Shown here: positions 1 through 7,233 of the stretch, in pieces
Position numbering within the stretch: position 1 is the first letter of the stretch
Layout: every line of letters begins with the position of its first letter
Made by a program: the position numbers and the translations under genes
Source of the DNA: an uncultured Chitinophagaceae bacterium
Lineage (GTDB): Bacteria > Bacteroidota > Bacteroidia > Chitinophagales > Chitinophagaceae
Length of the DNA stretch: 64,000 nucleotides
Assembly (NCBI GenBank): GCA_937958995.1
Contig: CALGAP010000008.1
Span: 434,001-498,000, forward strand
Direction: 5' to 3'
Notes under the pieces: generated by a model
Told to the model about the DNA's origin: nothing
The model's input: only the letters and a program-made list of their open reading frames with translations
The model's database searches: none

Positions 1-779
1 GCATAAGCGCCCAGGTTCAGCGAGGGGTTGATGCGGTTGATAGCATCTGCAATTTGTTTGGCCTGGTCTGACCCGCCGCCGCAATGGTCGTAGCTACAAT
101 TGATGGCCAGCACATGCAGTCGTGCCTCGGAAATATTGCGGGCTGCCCAATCCTGCAACCCGCCCCAGCAGGGAGATATGGGCAACAGGCCGGCGAGCCT
201 TCGGCCATTATCAGGACTTTGGGAAACATAATCCAGGATGAAATGCGTGCCCGCGCTGATACCTGTCAGGTAAATGCGGGTGGGATCCACGCGGTAAGTG
301 CGAATAAGGTGATCGAGAAAGGCGTTGATGGTGCTGGTTGACTGGCTGTAGTATTCCACGCGTGGACTGATGACAATGAACTTTTGCGCATTGCCCCTCG
401 GGTCTTTGGTGGAATAGGGAAATTGGTTGCGCTCGATGATCACGGGCGGTGTCCACCACCATTCGCTTTCGAGCAGGCGGCAGGGCGTACCATTGCCGCC
501 TTCGTTCACGCCGTGAAAGAAGACGAGCAATGGATATTTCTTATTGGTGCTGTTATAATCGTCTGGCAAAAACTCAAGCCAGTTTCTGATCAGTGTAGTG
601 CCCGGCACATTCTGGTTGGTCACGATCCTTTGCCGGGTAGGATTCCATTTTACTGTGGCTCCGTTGGTACCCACATAGTCTTCACAAGTGTACTGCGAAT
701 AGGAGATGAGAGAACTGAGAGCAAAAACCATCACCAAAACGGCGGCATGCACGGTTGTGCGGATTAAAGGAGTACTCAT
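1..779 (-). CDS. secreted alpha/beta hydrolase (esterase/depolymerase-like), 3' end cut by the window
   Basis: The reading frame opens at the ATG whose first base is 779 and stays open to the window edge, giving about 259 residues without the C-terminus. Residues 1-29 form a signal peptide ending near SYSQ. A hydrolase core follows, with YPLLVFFHG near residues 82-90 (oxyanion-hole region) and a GxSxG nucleophile elbow, GISAG, with Ser about 175. The layout matches the adjacent protein at 839..2389, which has the same order (KYPVIIYFAG, then RIYLTGMSTG), so the two are likely tandem duplicates. Polyhydroxybutyrate-depolymerase-like or feruloyl-esterase-like activity is possible but the substrate cannot be read from the sequence. 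The missing 3' part may carry a T9SS sorting domain like its neighbour's; that is inference. Confidence 0.8.
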   Translation of the reverse strand, partial: MSTPLIRTTVHAAVLVMVFALSSLISYSQYTCEDYVGTNGATVKWNPTRQRIVTNQNVPGTTLIRNWLEFLPDDYNSTNKKYPLLVFFHGVNEGGNGTPCRLLESEWWWTPPVIIERNQFPYSTKDPRGNAQKFIVISPRVEYYSQSTSTINAFLDHLIRTYRVDPTRIYLTGISAGTHFILDYVSQSPDNGRRLAGLLPISPCWGGLQDWAARNISEARLHVLAINCSYDHCGGGSDQAKQIADAINRINPSLNLGAY

Positions 780-838
780 AGCGGCAGTAAATTTTGGGTT
801 ACTCCGCTACGTAGCAAACATCTTGCCGAAGGATGCGA

Positions 839-2389
839 TTACTGCTTTATTATTTTGTGCGTCTCGCTGATGTTTGCTCCCTTCACTTTAATGAAGTATA
901 CGCCGCGCGGCAAGCTGTTGGCAGGCAGGCTCAACTCGGTGGTACCTTCTTCAAAAGTTCCATTTACGGTCGACAACACTCTGCCGCTCATATCGGTGAG
1001 CCAGATGGAAACTCGCTGTTTCTTGTCAACATTGATGAATGCCGACGGATCGCTGCTGAATGGATTAGGCGTTACGATCACCATGTTTTTGAATCGGCCC
1101 TTGTTCATGATCTTCCGCGCATCATAATAGCGCTCGCGCCCGTTCACATCAGTTTGTTTGATGCGATAGAAGCTGAGATTGGTCAGAGGATTTTCATCAA
1201 CATAATCATAGATCCTTTCGCTGCTGGTGGTTCCGCTTCCCGGCAGGGTTCCAATGGCTGTCCATGCGCCGTTGCCGTTTGACCTTTCGATGGTGAAGCT
1301 GGCATTGTCTTGCTCTGCGGTGGTTACCCAGCGCAGGTATACTTTACCATCGGAGAAGCGGGCGGTGAAACTTTTGAGCACGATGGGGAGGGCTGATTCT
1401 TTTTGGTACTGAAGCAGCCATTCGTACAAGTTGGGACCAGGCCCGGAAGTTGGTACGAAGTCTTGTGCATGCGCTGCTCTCCACGCATCATGACCATAGC
1501 TTTGACACCAGTTATATCTTTCAGGATACTCAACATTATAAGGATGAGGCAAATTAGCAAGTATAGTTAATCGAGGAGCGGTAGTCGGGTTGTGACTGTT
1601 GATGGCAGAATCCCAGTTGGTGGCTGTTTGCAATACACAAACTGGATTAACAAATGGGTTTATCTCAGGTACTTCATCTGCACACTGGATGAACCAGGTC
1701 GCAACGTCGCCAGCAGCAACATTGGCCGGGCCTTGAGGTGAAACATAGTCAAGTGGTAAACAAAGCGCCGGCATTGATGCAGCCGCTATACGGCTAGCAT
1801 GTTCTTGGCTGCTTGCGAGGTAATCAATAACCATGTTTGAACCTGTACTCATGCCAGTCAGGTAGATCCTACTTTCATCCACCCGGTAGGTGTTAACTAT
1901 ATAATCAATCAATGCATCCGTTTGATTTGGATAGTTAAAACCAGTGTTTCCATATCTATTGTATTGCACCGCAATAACTAAGAATGAAGTTGAACCAACG
2001 GTGGGAACAATATTGGCACCCCAGGTACCTCGTTCAATTCGATCAATAAGATGACTTGGAGGAGCACCAGATTGAGAATGCTGATCTATGATAATATTGC
2101 AAAGGTCACCCATCGAACCCGTCCCCTGCGCACCATAACCCGCAAAATAGATAATTACAGGATACTTCTTGGTTGGATTAGCATCGTAATCGACGGGTTT
2201 ATATGCAATGTGACCAGTATAGAAATTATTAGTTCCGGGTATCGGTCCCGGTACGCGAGTCCCTTTGGGATTTGGATACAGACCGGAACAATTTTGCGCA
2301 TGTATTCCTGAATAGGTCATCAATAGTGCAGAGACTGCAATAACTATTTTTCCAAAACGATATTTATCAATACGTAGAGTTCTGAGCAT
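839..2389 (-). CDS. secreted alpha/beta hydrolase with C-terminal T9SS sorting domain
   Basis: A 516-residue protein with an N-terminal signal peptide (hydrophobic stretch about residues 14-31, ending HAQ). The hydrolase domain covers roughly residues 55-310, with a nucleophile elbow GMSTG (Ser about 181) after RIYLTG, and a plausible catalytic His in the PHPYNVEYPE region. Residues about 325-425 look like a fibronectin/Ig-type linker domain (KSFTARFSDGKVYLRW). The last 80 residues resemble a type A T9SS sorting domain: VTPNPF, then GRVLSTVNGTF, GVYFIKV and a terminal KIIKQ. The protein is therefore expected to be exported through the outer membrane by T9SS. Its upstream neighbour in the window is a paralogue lying 59 bp away on the same strand, so the two may be co-transcribed. 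Esterase activity is inferred from fold only. Confidence 0.85.
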   Translation of the reverse strand: MLRTLRIDKYRFGKIVIAVSALLMTYSGIHAQNCSGLYPNPKGTRVPGPIPGTNNFYTGHIAYKPVDYDANPTKKYPVIIYFAGYGAQGTGSMGDLCNIIIDQHSQSGAPPSHLIDRIERGTWGANIVPTVGSTSFLVIAVQYNRYGNTGFNYPNQTDALIDYIVNTYRVDESRIYLTGMSTGSNMVIDYLASSQEHASRIAAASMPALCLPLDYVSPQGPANVAAGDVATWFIQCADEVPEINPFVNPVCVLQTATNWDSAINSHNPTTAPRLTILANLPHPYNVEYPERYNWCQSYGHDAWRAAHAQDFVPTSGPGPNLYEWLLQYQKESALPIVLKSFTARFSDGKVYLRWVTTAEQDNASFTIERSNGNGAWTAIGTLPGSGTTSSERIYDYVDENPLTNLSFYRIKQTDVNGRERYYDARKIMNKGRFKNMVIVTPNPFSSDPSAFINVDKKQRVSIWLTDMSGRVLSTVNGTFEEGTTELSLPANSLPRGVYFIKVKGANISETHKIIKQ

Positions 2390-2620
2390 TTCAATCCATT
2401 TTATATTTGAAATATTACGGGAGGATAAAAAAAACGGATTCTCAAGAAGATATAGGAAAGGGGGATTTCAGTGAGAGATTTCGCTTCAACCGAAAATACG
2501 GTATATAACACGATGTATCAAAAAATTCTATCATGCTTATTCCGTCAAACGACCGTTATTTATGCAAATATTATTCCGACTTCCGAATTATAATACCACC
2601 GAAACAGGGGATTTTTTGCG

Positions 2621-3112
2621 CTAGTGGTTCTTGGGATAATCAAAAAACCAGAATTCTTTCTCGGCATTCCTGAACTCTGACCATTCCTTGATCGGGCATC
2701 TCACGGCGAACACGGCGCAGGTAGGCATATCGTCCACGCGGGTATTTGTAAGCGAATTTGCAAATTCTGTGATGCCCGGGTTATGCGAAAAGATAGCGAT
2801 GGTACGGGCCCTGGCGGGCGCCTGTTCGATGGCGTTGTAGAATTCTTCGGAGCCCGCATGATATAGGGCATCCACCATAATCAGGTCGTCTTTGTGCTGG
2901 CCATATTCTTTGGCAAACAGCACGGCCGTCTTCCTGGCCCGCCTGGCGGTGCTGGTAATAAAGGCGTCGATTTCCACCTTCTTGTCGAGCAGGCGCTTCG
3001 CCATGATGGGCGCATCGTGCTTGCCGCGCTCATTCAGCGGCCGCTCAAAATCGGGAAGAGACGCATCGTCCCAACTGCTCTTGGCATGTCTTACCAGTAT
3101 AACCCTCTTCAT
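2621..3112 (-). CDS. sixA: SixA-like histidine phosphatase superfamily protein
   Basis: A 163-residue cytosolic protein starting MKRVILVRHAKSSW. The RHA motif (Arg8-His9) is the phosphohistidine-forming catalytic signature of the histidine phosphatase superfamily, and the RHAKSSW form with short total length is typical of the SixA branch, which dephosphorylates phosphohistidine on phosphorelay or PTS proteins. The second conserved His lies in the IFSHNPGITEFAN segment. The protein has full family length and no signal peptide. Response regulators and a sensor kinase lie within 8 kb on the same strand, which would suit a phosphorelay phosphatase, but a direct link is only inference. Start codon is ATG; no Shine-Dalgarno sequence is visible, as usual in Bacteroidota. 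Confidence 0.85.
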   Translation of the reverse strand: MKRVILVRHAKSSWDDASLPDFERPLNERGKHDAPIMAKRLLDKKVEIDAFITSTARRARKTAVLFAKEYGQHKDDLIMVDALYHAGSEEFYNAIEQAPARARTIAIFSHNPGITEFANSLTNTRVDDMPTCAVFAVRCPIKEWSEFRNAEKEFWFFDYPKNH

Positions 3113-3426
3113 TAAGAATTCTAAATCACTTTAAAAAGACCCGGCCAGCTGGCCGCCCGGCCCGCCTTCATTGGCAAAAAAATAGGGGGAAGAATTCCCC
3201 CTAAAGTAATTAATAAGTTCGATCAAAGGAATCAGAAATTTAACAGGCCTGTTACTTGGTGGTTCCCCATAGGAAGCTAAACGGTCGGCTGCATTTTTGC
3301 AGCAAATTCCAAGCCAGTTTCGGGTGATCAGGTAGAATGACTCGTGTTTTTCCAAAAAAATTCTGCTTCTCAATTCCGAACACCCCAAAACCCTACACGC
3401 TGCATCCTACACCCGACACCCTCTTC
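3113..3426. other. 314-bp intergenic region with palindrome, terminator and repeat-like text
   Basis: No convincing gene is present. From left to right it holds a GC-rich perfect 14-bp palindrome, CGGCCAGCTGGCCG, at 3142-3155; a strong intrinsic terminator at 3176-3203; and near 3375-3430 a low-complexity stretch with repeated CACCCGACACCC / CTACACGC text. An 85-codon minus-strand ORF crosses the region, but its product has no recognisable domain and it runs through the terminator. Confidence 0.6.
3176..3203 (-). terminator. Rho-independent terminator downstream of the first response regulator gene
   Basis: Read on the minus strand, a perfect 9-bp stem TAGGGGGAA/TTCCCCCTA (arms 3195-3203 and 3183-3191, loop of 3 nt) is followed at once by seven T residues at 3176-3182. 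It lies 224 bp beyond the stop codon of the response regulator at 3427..4062, so the transcript would carry a long 3' untranslated region. Confidence 0.85.
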
Positions 3427-4062
3427 CTACAGCCCACTCGCATTGATGTAATTAATCAGGCTTGCTGTATTCTTTACCTTCAGTTTCTTCAGAATATTAT
3501 GCCTGTGCACCTCCACGGTCTTGATGGAAATGCCCAGCTTATCGGCGATCTCCTTCGAAGAAAGACCATCGCGTATGAAGTTGATCACTTCTATTTCGCG
3601 CTCCGACAACAGGTTCAGGCCGGTAGTGCCTTCTTCTTCGCCCAGCATCTGGTCGCTAAGAATATTCTTCACCTCCTGGCAGATGTATATGTTGCCTTCC
3701 TGCACGGTGGTGATGGCATCCAGCATTTCCTGGCGCGGTGAATTCTTGGTAACATAGCCGCGGGCCCCCAGGCGCAGCATCTTCTTGGCATAGGCGGGTT
3801 GTGAGTGCATTGATACGGCAATCACTTTGGAACCGGGCGATAGTTTGCGGATCATTTTCAGAATGTCAAAACCATTCAGGGGAGACATGTTGATATCAAG
3901 GAGTACGATATTGGGCCTCTTATCGCGCGCAATCTCAATAGCCCTTTGTCCGTCACCCTCCTCCGCAATGACTTCGAAGTTTTCATTGCGACCCAACAAA
4001 AAAGACCAGGTCTCACGGATTAATGTGTGGTCGTCGACAATCAAGATGGAAATTTTGCTCAT
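3427..4062 (-). CDS. NarL/FixJ (LuxR-type) response regulator
   Basis: 211 residues in the two-domain NarL layout. The receiver domain (about 1-120) has the acidic pair Asp10-Asp11, phosphoacceptor Asp56 in IVLLDINM and the conserved Lys106 in GYVTKNS. The LuxR-type HTH domain (about 148-208) has the family pattern LSEREIEVINFI and SSKEIADKLGISIKTVEVHR. It is a DNA-binding transcription factor controlled by phosphorylation. It is closely related over its whole length to the regulator at 6577..7218, sharing long identical runs such as VSMHSQPAYAKKML, so the two are paralogues. No kinase gene is adjacent; the PAS/GAF kinase at 7234..10449 is the nearest candidate partner and cross-talk between the two regulators is plausible. 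The gene has its own terminator and appears monocistronic. Confidence 0.93.
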   Translation of the reverse strand: MSKISILIVDDHTLIRETWSFLLGRNENFEVIAEEGDGQRAIEIARDKRPNIVLLDINMSPLNGFDILKMIRKLSPGSKVIAVSMHSQPAYAKKMLRLGARGYVTKNSPRQEMLDAITTVQEGNIYICQEVKNILSDQMLGEEEGTTGLNLLSEREIEVINFIRDGLSSKEIADKLGISIKTVEVHRHNILKKLKVKNTASLINYINASGL

Positions 4063-4275
4063 ACTAATTTTTTTTCTTGGTGTAATGACACAATACTGTT
4101 AGGGTGTGGCAATTAGGCACACAGCTACTAATTGTATGAGCCTGCTACCTGGCAGTGATTCTGTGTTGTTGGAGTTTAACTATGATCCCGTGGAAATCCC
4201 GCGAATATGATATTAGGATTTTTTTCCGATATAATCAAAATTCATTAAGGGAAGTCCTGTAGATTTTTCTAAGAG

Positions 4276-6123
4276 TTAATACCCCCTGACGTTTTTTCCT
4301 TCCATGTAATTGATAAATGCCTTGTTCACCACACGGTTGCCCCCGGGCGTTGGATAATTTCCTGTGAAATACCAATCGCCGGTGTTGGTAGGACAAGCCT
4401 GGTGCAACGACTCAATGGTCTGGAAGATAACCTGTACCGGGATCTTGAGATCCGGGGGTGTTATCAGCTGGGCAATCTTATCGGAAATCTGTTCGGTGGT
4501 AAAAGGCTTGTACACCTGTCGCACCACGTTTTCCGCATGCAACTGCCCCAGGCGTTGCATTTCTTTACATTTATCGTACAGCTCCTTCAGGCAATTTTCC
4601 TTACCATGTTCCTTCATCAGCTCAATAGCTGCGCGGAATGCAATGAAATCGCCCAACTTGCTCATATCAATACCGTAACAATCGGGATACCTGATCTGCG
4701 GCGCCGATGACACAATGATAATTTTCTTCGGCTCCAGCCTTGCAAGCATTCGTACGATACTTTCCTTGAGAGTTGTACCCCGCACAATGGAATCGTCAAT
4801 CACCACAAGGGTATCCTTTCCTTTTTGCACAGTACCGTAAGTAATATCATACACGTGCTGCACCATTTCATTTCGGCTATTGTCTTCCGTTATGAACGTG
4901 CGCATTTTCACGTCTTTGATCGCAATCTTCTCGATGCGTACTTTCCTGTTGATCATCTCCGACAATTTCTCTTCGGTGATGTCAGTACCCCAGGAAAGTA
5001 TGCGTTGTATCATTACTTTTCTCAGGTGCTCATCCAGACCTTTCCACAGTCCATAGAAGGCAACCTCGGCGGTATTGGGTATAAAGGAGAAAATAGTATT
5101 CTTGAGATCGTTGTTGATGGCCTGCAAAATCTGGGGGGTGAGATTGTAACCCAGCTGGCTGCGTTCGCGATAGATTTTTTCATCGCTGCCCCGCGAAAAA
5201 TAAATGCGTTCAAAGCTGCAGGCTCTTCTTTCGCGCGGTTCCAGTATTTGTTCTGTCAGGATGCGGCCATCCGATTTCACGATCAGCGATGAGCCGGGCA
5301 TCAGTTCTTTCACTTCATTTTCACCCACATTAAACACGGTGCGTATAGCGGCGCGCTCAGAGGCCGCCACCACCAAATCATCGCTCACATAGTAATAGGC
5401 CGGCCTTATACCATTAGCGTCGCGGAATACAAAGCTGTCGCCATTACCGATAAGACCGCCCACGGTATAGCCTCCATCAAACAAGGGAAGGGCCTTGCGC
5501 AATACCTGGCTCACATCTATATCACCGGGCGAAGCCTCGTCGTGCTGCACCAGGAAATGATGGATCACTTCCATCATGGCCGCCAGGTCGCTTTGTTTTT
5601 GAAATTCACCGGGTTCAATATTTACCAGGGCAAACAGCTCATCGGTGTTTACCAGGTTGAAATTGCCGGCCAGCGCCATATTACGAGCGGGAATGGTATG
5701 GCGCTTTATAAAGGGGTGACAGAATTCTACGTTGTTCTTACCCTGTGTGCCATAGCGAAGGTGACCCAGCAGGCATTCGCCCAGGAAGGAGATATGCCCC
5801 TTCATCAGGCCGGGATGCTTCATAATGTCGGGCTGGTACTTTTCGAGCTCTATGACTTCCCTGGTAATGGAGCGGAATATATCTGCTATGGGTTGGGGTT
5901 CTGCGCTGCGGATACGGTGTAAGAAGGGGTGACCGGGTTCAACATTTAACTTTACTGTAGCTACTCCCGCGCCGTCCTGGCCACGATTATGCTGCTTTTC
6001 CATAAGGAGGTACAGCTTATTCAGGCCCCACATAACCGTTCCGTATTGTTGCAGATAATAAGAGAACGGCTTGCGTAAACGAATGAATGCCAATCCGCAT
6101 TCATGTTTTATTTCATCACTCAT
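4276..6123 (-). CDS. amidophosphoribosyltransferase-like protein (long PurF form)
   Basis: This 615-residue protein has the two PurF modules. The N-terminal Ntn glutaminase domain contains HECGLAF with candidate nucleophile Cys9, then NRGQDGAG and HLRYGTQG. The phosphoribosyltransferase domain has the PRPP-binding signature VIDDSIVRGTT at about 441-451. PurF makes 5-phosphoribosylamine from PRPP and glutamine, the first committed step of purine synthesis. The protein is about 100 residues longer than usual PurF, with extra sequence between about 330 and 425 replacing the usual GIPY/VGRTFI region. Bacteroidota commonly carry such a long paralogue beside normal PurF, so de novo purine synthesis is likely but not certain. 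I chose the ATG at 6123 rather than the one at 6141 because a TAnnTTTG promoter at 6139-6146 would put transcription start between them. Confidence 0.85.
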   Translation of the reverse strand: MSDEIKHECGLAFIRLRKPFSYYLQQYGTVMWGLNKLYLLMEKQHNRGQDGAGVATVKLNVEPGHPFLHRIRSAEPQPIADIFRSITREVIELEKYQPDIMKHPGLMKGHISFLGECLLGHLRYGTQGKNNVEFCHPFIKRHTIPARNMALAGNFNLVNTDELFALVNIEPGEFQKQSDLAAMMEVIHHFLVQHDEASPGDIDVSQVLRKALPLFDGGYTVGGLIGNGDSFVFRDANGIRPAYYYVSDDLVVAASERAAIRTVFNVGENEVKELMPGSSLIVKSDGRILTEQILEPRERRACSFERIYFSRGSDEKIYRERSQLGYNLTPQILQAINNDLKNTIFSFIPNTAEVAFYGLWKGLDEHLRKVMIQRILSWGTDITEEKLSEMINRKVRIEKIAIKDVKMRTFITEDNSRNEMVQHVYDITYGTVQKGKDTLVVIDDSIVRGTTLKESIVRMLARLEPKKIIIVSSAPQIRYPDCYGIDMSKLGDFIAFRAAIELMKEHGKENCLKELYDKCKEMQRLGQLHAENVVRQVYKPFTTEQISDKIAQLITPPDLKIPVQVIFQTIESLHQACPTNTGDWYFTGNYPTPGGNRVVNKAFINYMEGKNVRGY

Positions 6124-6138
6124 GCAATAAAGAAAGCG

Positions 6139-6146
6139 CAAAGGTA
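6139..6146 (-). promoter_or_regulatory. -7 promoter element for the amidophosphoribosyltransferase gene
   Basis: On the minus strand this reads TACCTTTG, an exact match to the Bacteroidota -7 consensus TAnnTTTG, 15 bp upstream of the chosen ATG. No clear -33 TTG box was found, so the call rests on the -7 match and position. Confidence 0.6.
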
Positions 6147-6152
6147 CAGAGG

Positions 6153-6261
6153 AATATTGAATTTGAATTTGAACAAGGAATTTGAATGTGAATCAGGTGC
6201 AGCAATTTCAGCTGCGTCCACTATTCTCTATTCACATTCCTTGTTCAGATTCAAATTCTGT
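6153..6261. repeat. imperfect inverted repeat, dispersed family A copy 1
   Basis: The left arm contains GAATTTGAACAAGGAAT and the right arm ATTCACATTCCTTGTTC followed by AGATTCAAATTC, with a GCAGC-containing loop between. A second, better-preserved copy with the same GAACAAGGAAT core and loop motif lies at 40625-40728. Both sit between genes. Confidence 0.75.
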
Positions 6262-6299
6262 ATTCCAGCGCGGCATGTATGAAGAGGAAAGGTATGTCC

Positions 6300-6335
6300 A
6301 AAAAAAAACCCCCAGTCTTCATAGGAGTGGGGGGT
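6300..6335 (-). terminator. Rho-independent terminator downstream of the second response regulator gene
   Basis: Read on the minus strand, ACCCCCC pairs with GGGGGT and is followed by a run of nine T residues (6300-6308). It lies about 240 bp past the stop at 6577, so this transcript, like that of the paralogue at 3427..4062, would have a long 3' untranslated tail. Confidence 0.85.
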
Positions 6336-6343
6336 AAGTTTCT

Positions 6344-6576
6344 CGTTAGGGTATTGGATAATACCGGCCCGTAACGAATACGGTTGCAGACGGTTATTGG
6401 TTTTCCACGGGACAGGATTTCGGACATTGGATCTTGGACATTGGACTTTGGATCGTTCTCTGGATATTGGACTGTTAAAATGCTAAGTTTTAATTAATTC
6501 TCATAGAAAAAACGCACGTATTGTGGGGTTGTAAAGGTTCATTTTAGCTCCTATATAAAGGTTTACTCCTAAGTTG
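6344..6576. repeat. structured 3' region with direct repeats (GGACATTGG units)
   Basis: Near-identical units GGACATTGG, GGACATTGG and GGATATTGG start at 6422, 6436 and 6462. At 6344-6376 the sequence can fold as CGTTA...TAACG around an inner GGTATT/AATACC hairpin. No ORF of interest is present. On the minus strand all of this lies between the response regulator stop codon and its terminator. Confidence 0.6.
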
Positions 6577-7218
6577 CTAAATACTGGTAGCCACATTATT
6601 AATAAAATTAACCAGTGAGGCTGAGTTTTTCAGTTTCAATTTTTTAAGAATATTATGGCGGTGTACCTCCACCGTCTTCAGGGAAATGTTCAGGTTAAGG
6701 GCAATTTCTTTTGAAGACTGGCCTTCCTTGATCAAATTAATGATCTGTATTTCCCTTTCTGTGAGCGCATTTACGTTGGGAACATCTTTATTTTCTTCCA
6801 GCACCAGCTCTGAGATATTATTCTTGATCTCGTCGCAGATATACTTGTTGCCGGCATTCACCTCCATGATGGCGGTAATCATTTCTTCCTTGGAAGAATT
6901 CTTGGTCACATACCCGCGGGCGCCAATCTGCAGCATTTTCTTGGCATAAGCTGGTTGCGAGTGCATACTTACGCCTATCACTTTTGAACCGGGCGATACC
7001 TTGCGGATCCTCTCCGTAGCCTCGAAGCCCGAAATGGGTGTCATGTTGATGTCCATCAGCACAATCTGCGGTTTCTTGGTGCGGGCCATTTCTACAGCCT
7101 GCTCCGAATCGCCACATTCGGCCACTACTGTAAAGCGTGAGTCATTGTTCAGGATAAAGCTCCAGGTTTCCCTAATCAGCTTGTGATCATCGGCAATTAG
7201 AATGCTAATCTTTTCCAT
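6577..7218 (-). CDS. NarL/FixJ (LuxR-type) response regulator, partner of the downstream-named sensor kinase
   Basis: 213 residues. The receiver domain has Asp10-Asp11, phosphoacceptor Asp56 (IVLMDINM) and Lys106 (GYVTKNS). The LuxR-type HTH near the C-terminus has LTEREIQIINLI and SSKEIALNLNISLKTVEVHR. The start of this gene lies only 15 bp after the stop of the sensor kinase gene at 7234..10449 on the same strand, so the pair forms an operon and very likely a cognate two-component system. It is the paralogue of the regulator at 3427..4062; the two share most of the receiver alpha4-beta5-alpha5 surface and the whole recognition helix, so they may bind similar DNA sites. Target genes are not visible from the sequence. 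Confidence 0.94.
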   Translation of the reverse strand: MEKISILIADDHKLIRETWSFILNNDSRFTVVAECGDSEQAVEMARTKKPQIVLMDINMTPISGFEATERIRKVSPGSKVIGVSMHSQPAYAKKMLQIGARGYVTKNSSKEEMITAIMEVNAGNKYICDEIKNNISELVLEENKDVPNVNALTEREIQIINLIKEGQSSKEIALNLNISLKTVEVHRHNILKKLKLKNSASLVNFINNVATSI

Positions 7219-7233
7219 AAAATACGCGCGTTT

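Noticed and set aside
3131..3388. 85-codon minus-strand ORF
   Set aside because: It runs through a strong terminator and encodes no known domain or signal.
6422..6470. possible CRISPR-like array
   Set aside because: The units are 9-14 bp with irregular short spacing and no cas genes nearby; they are simple direct repeats.
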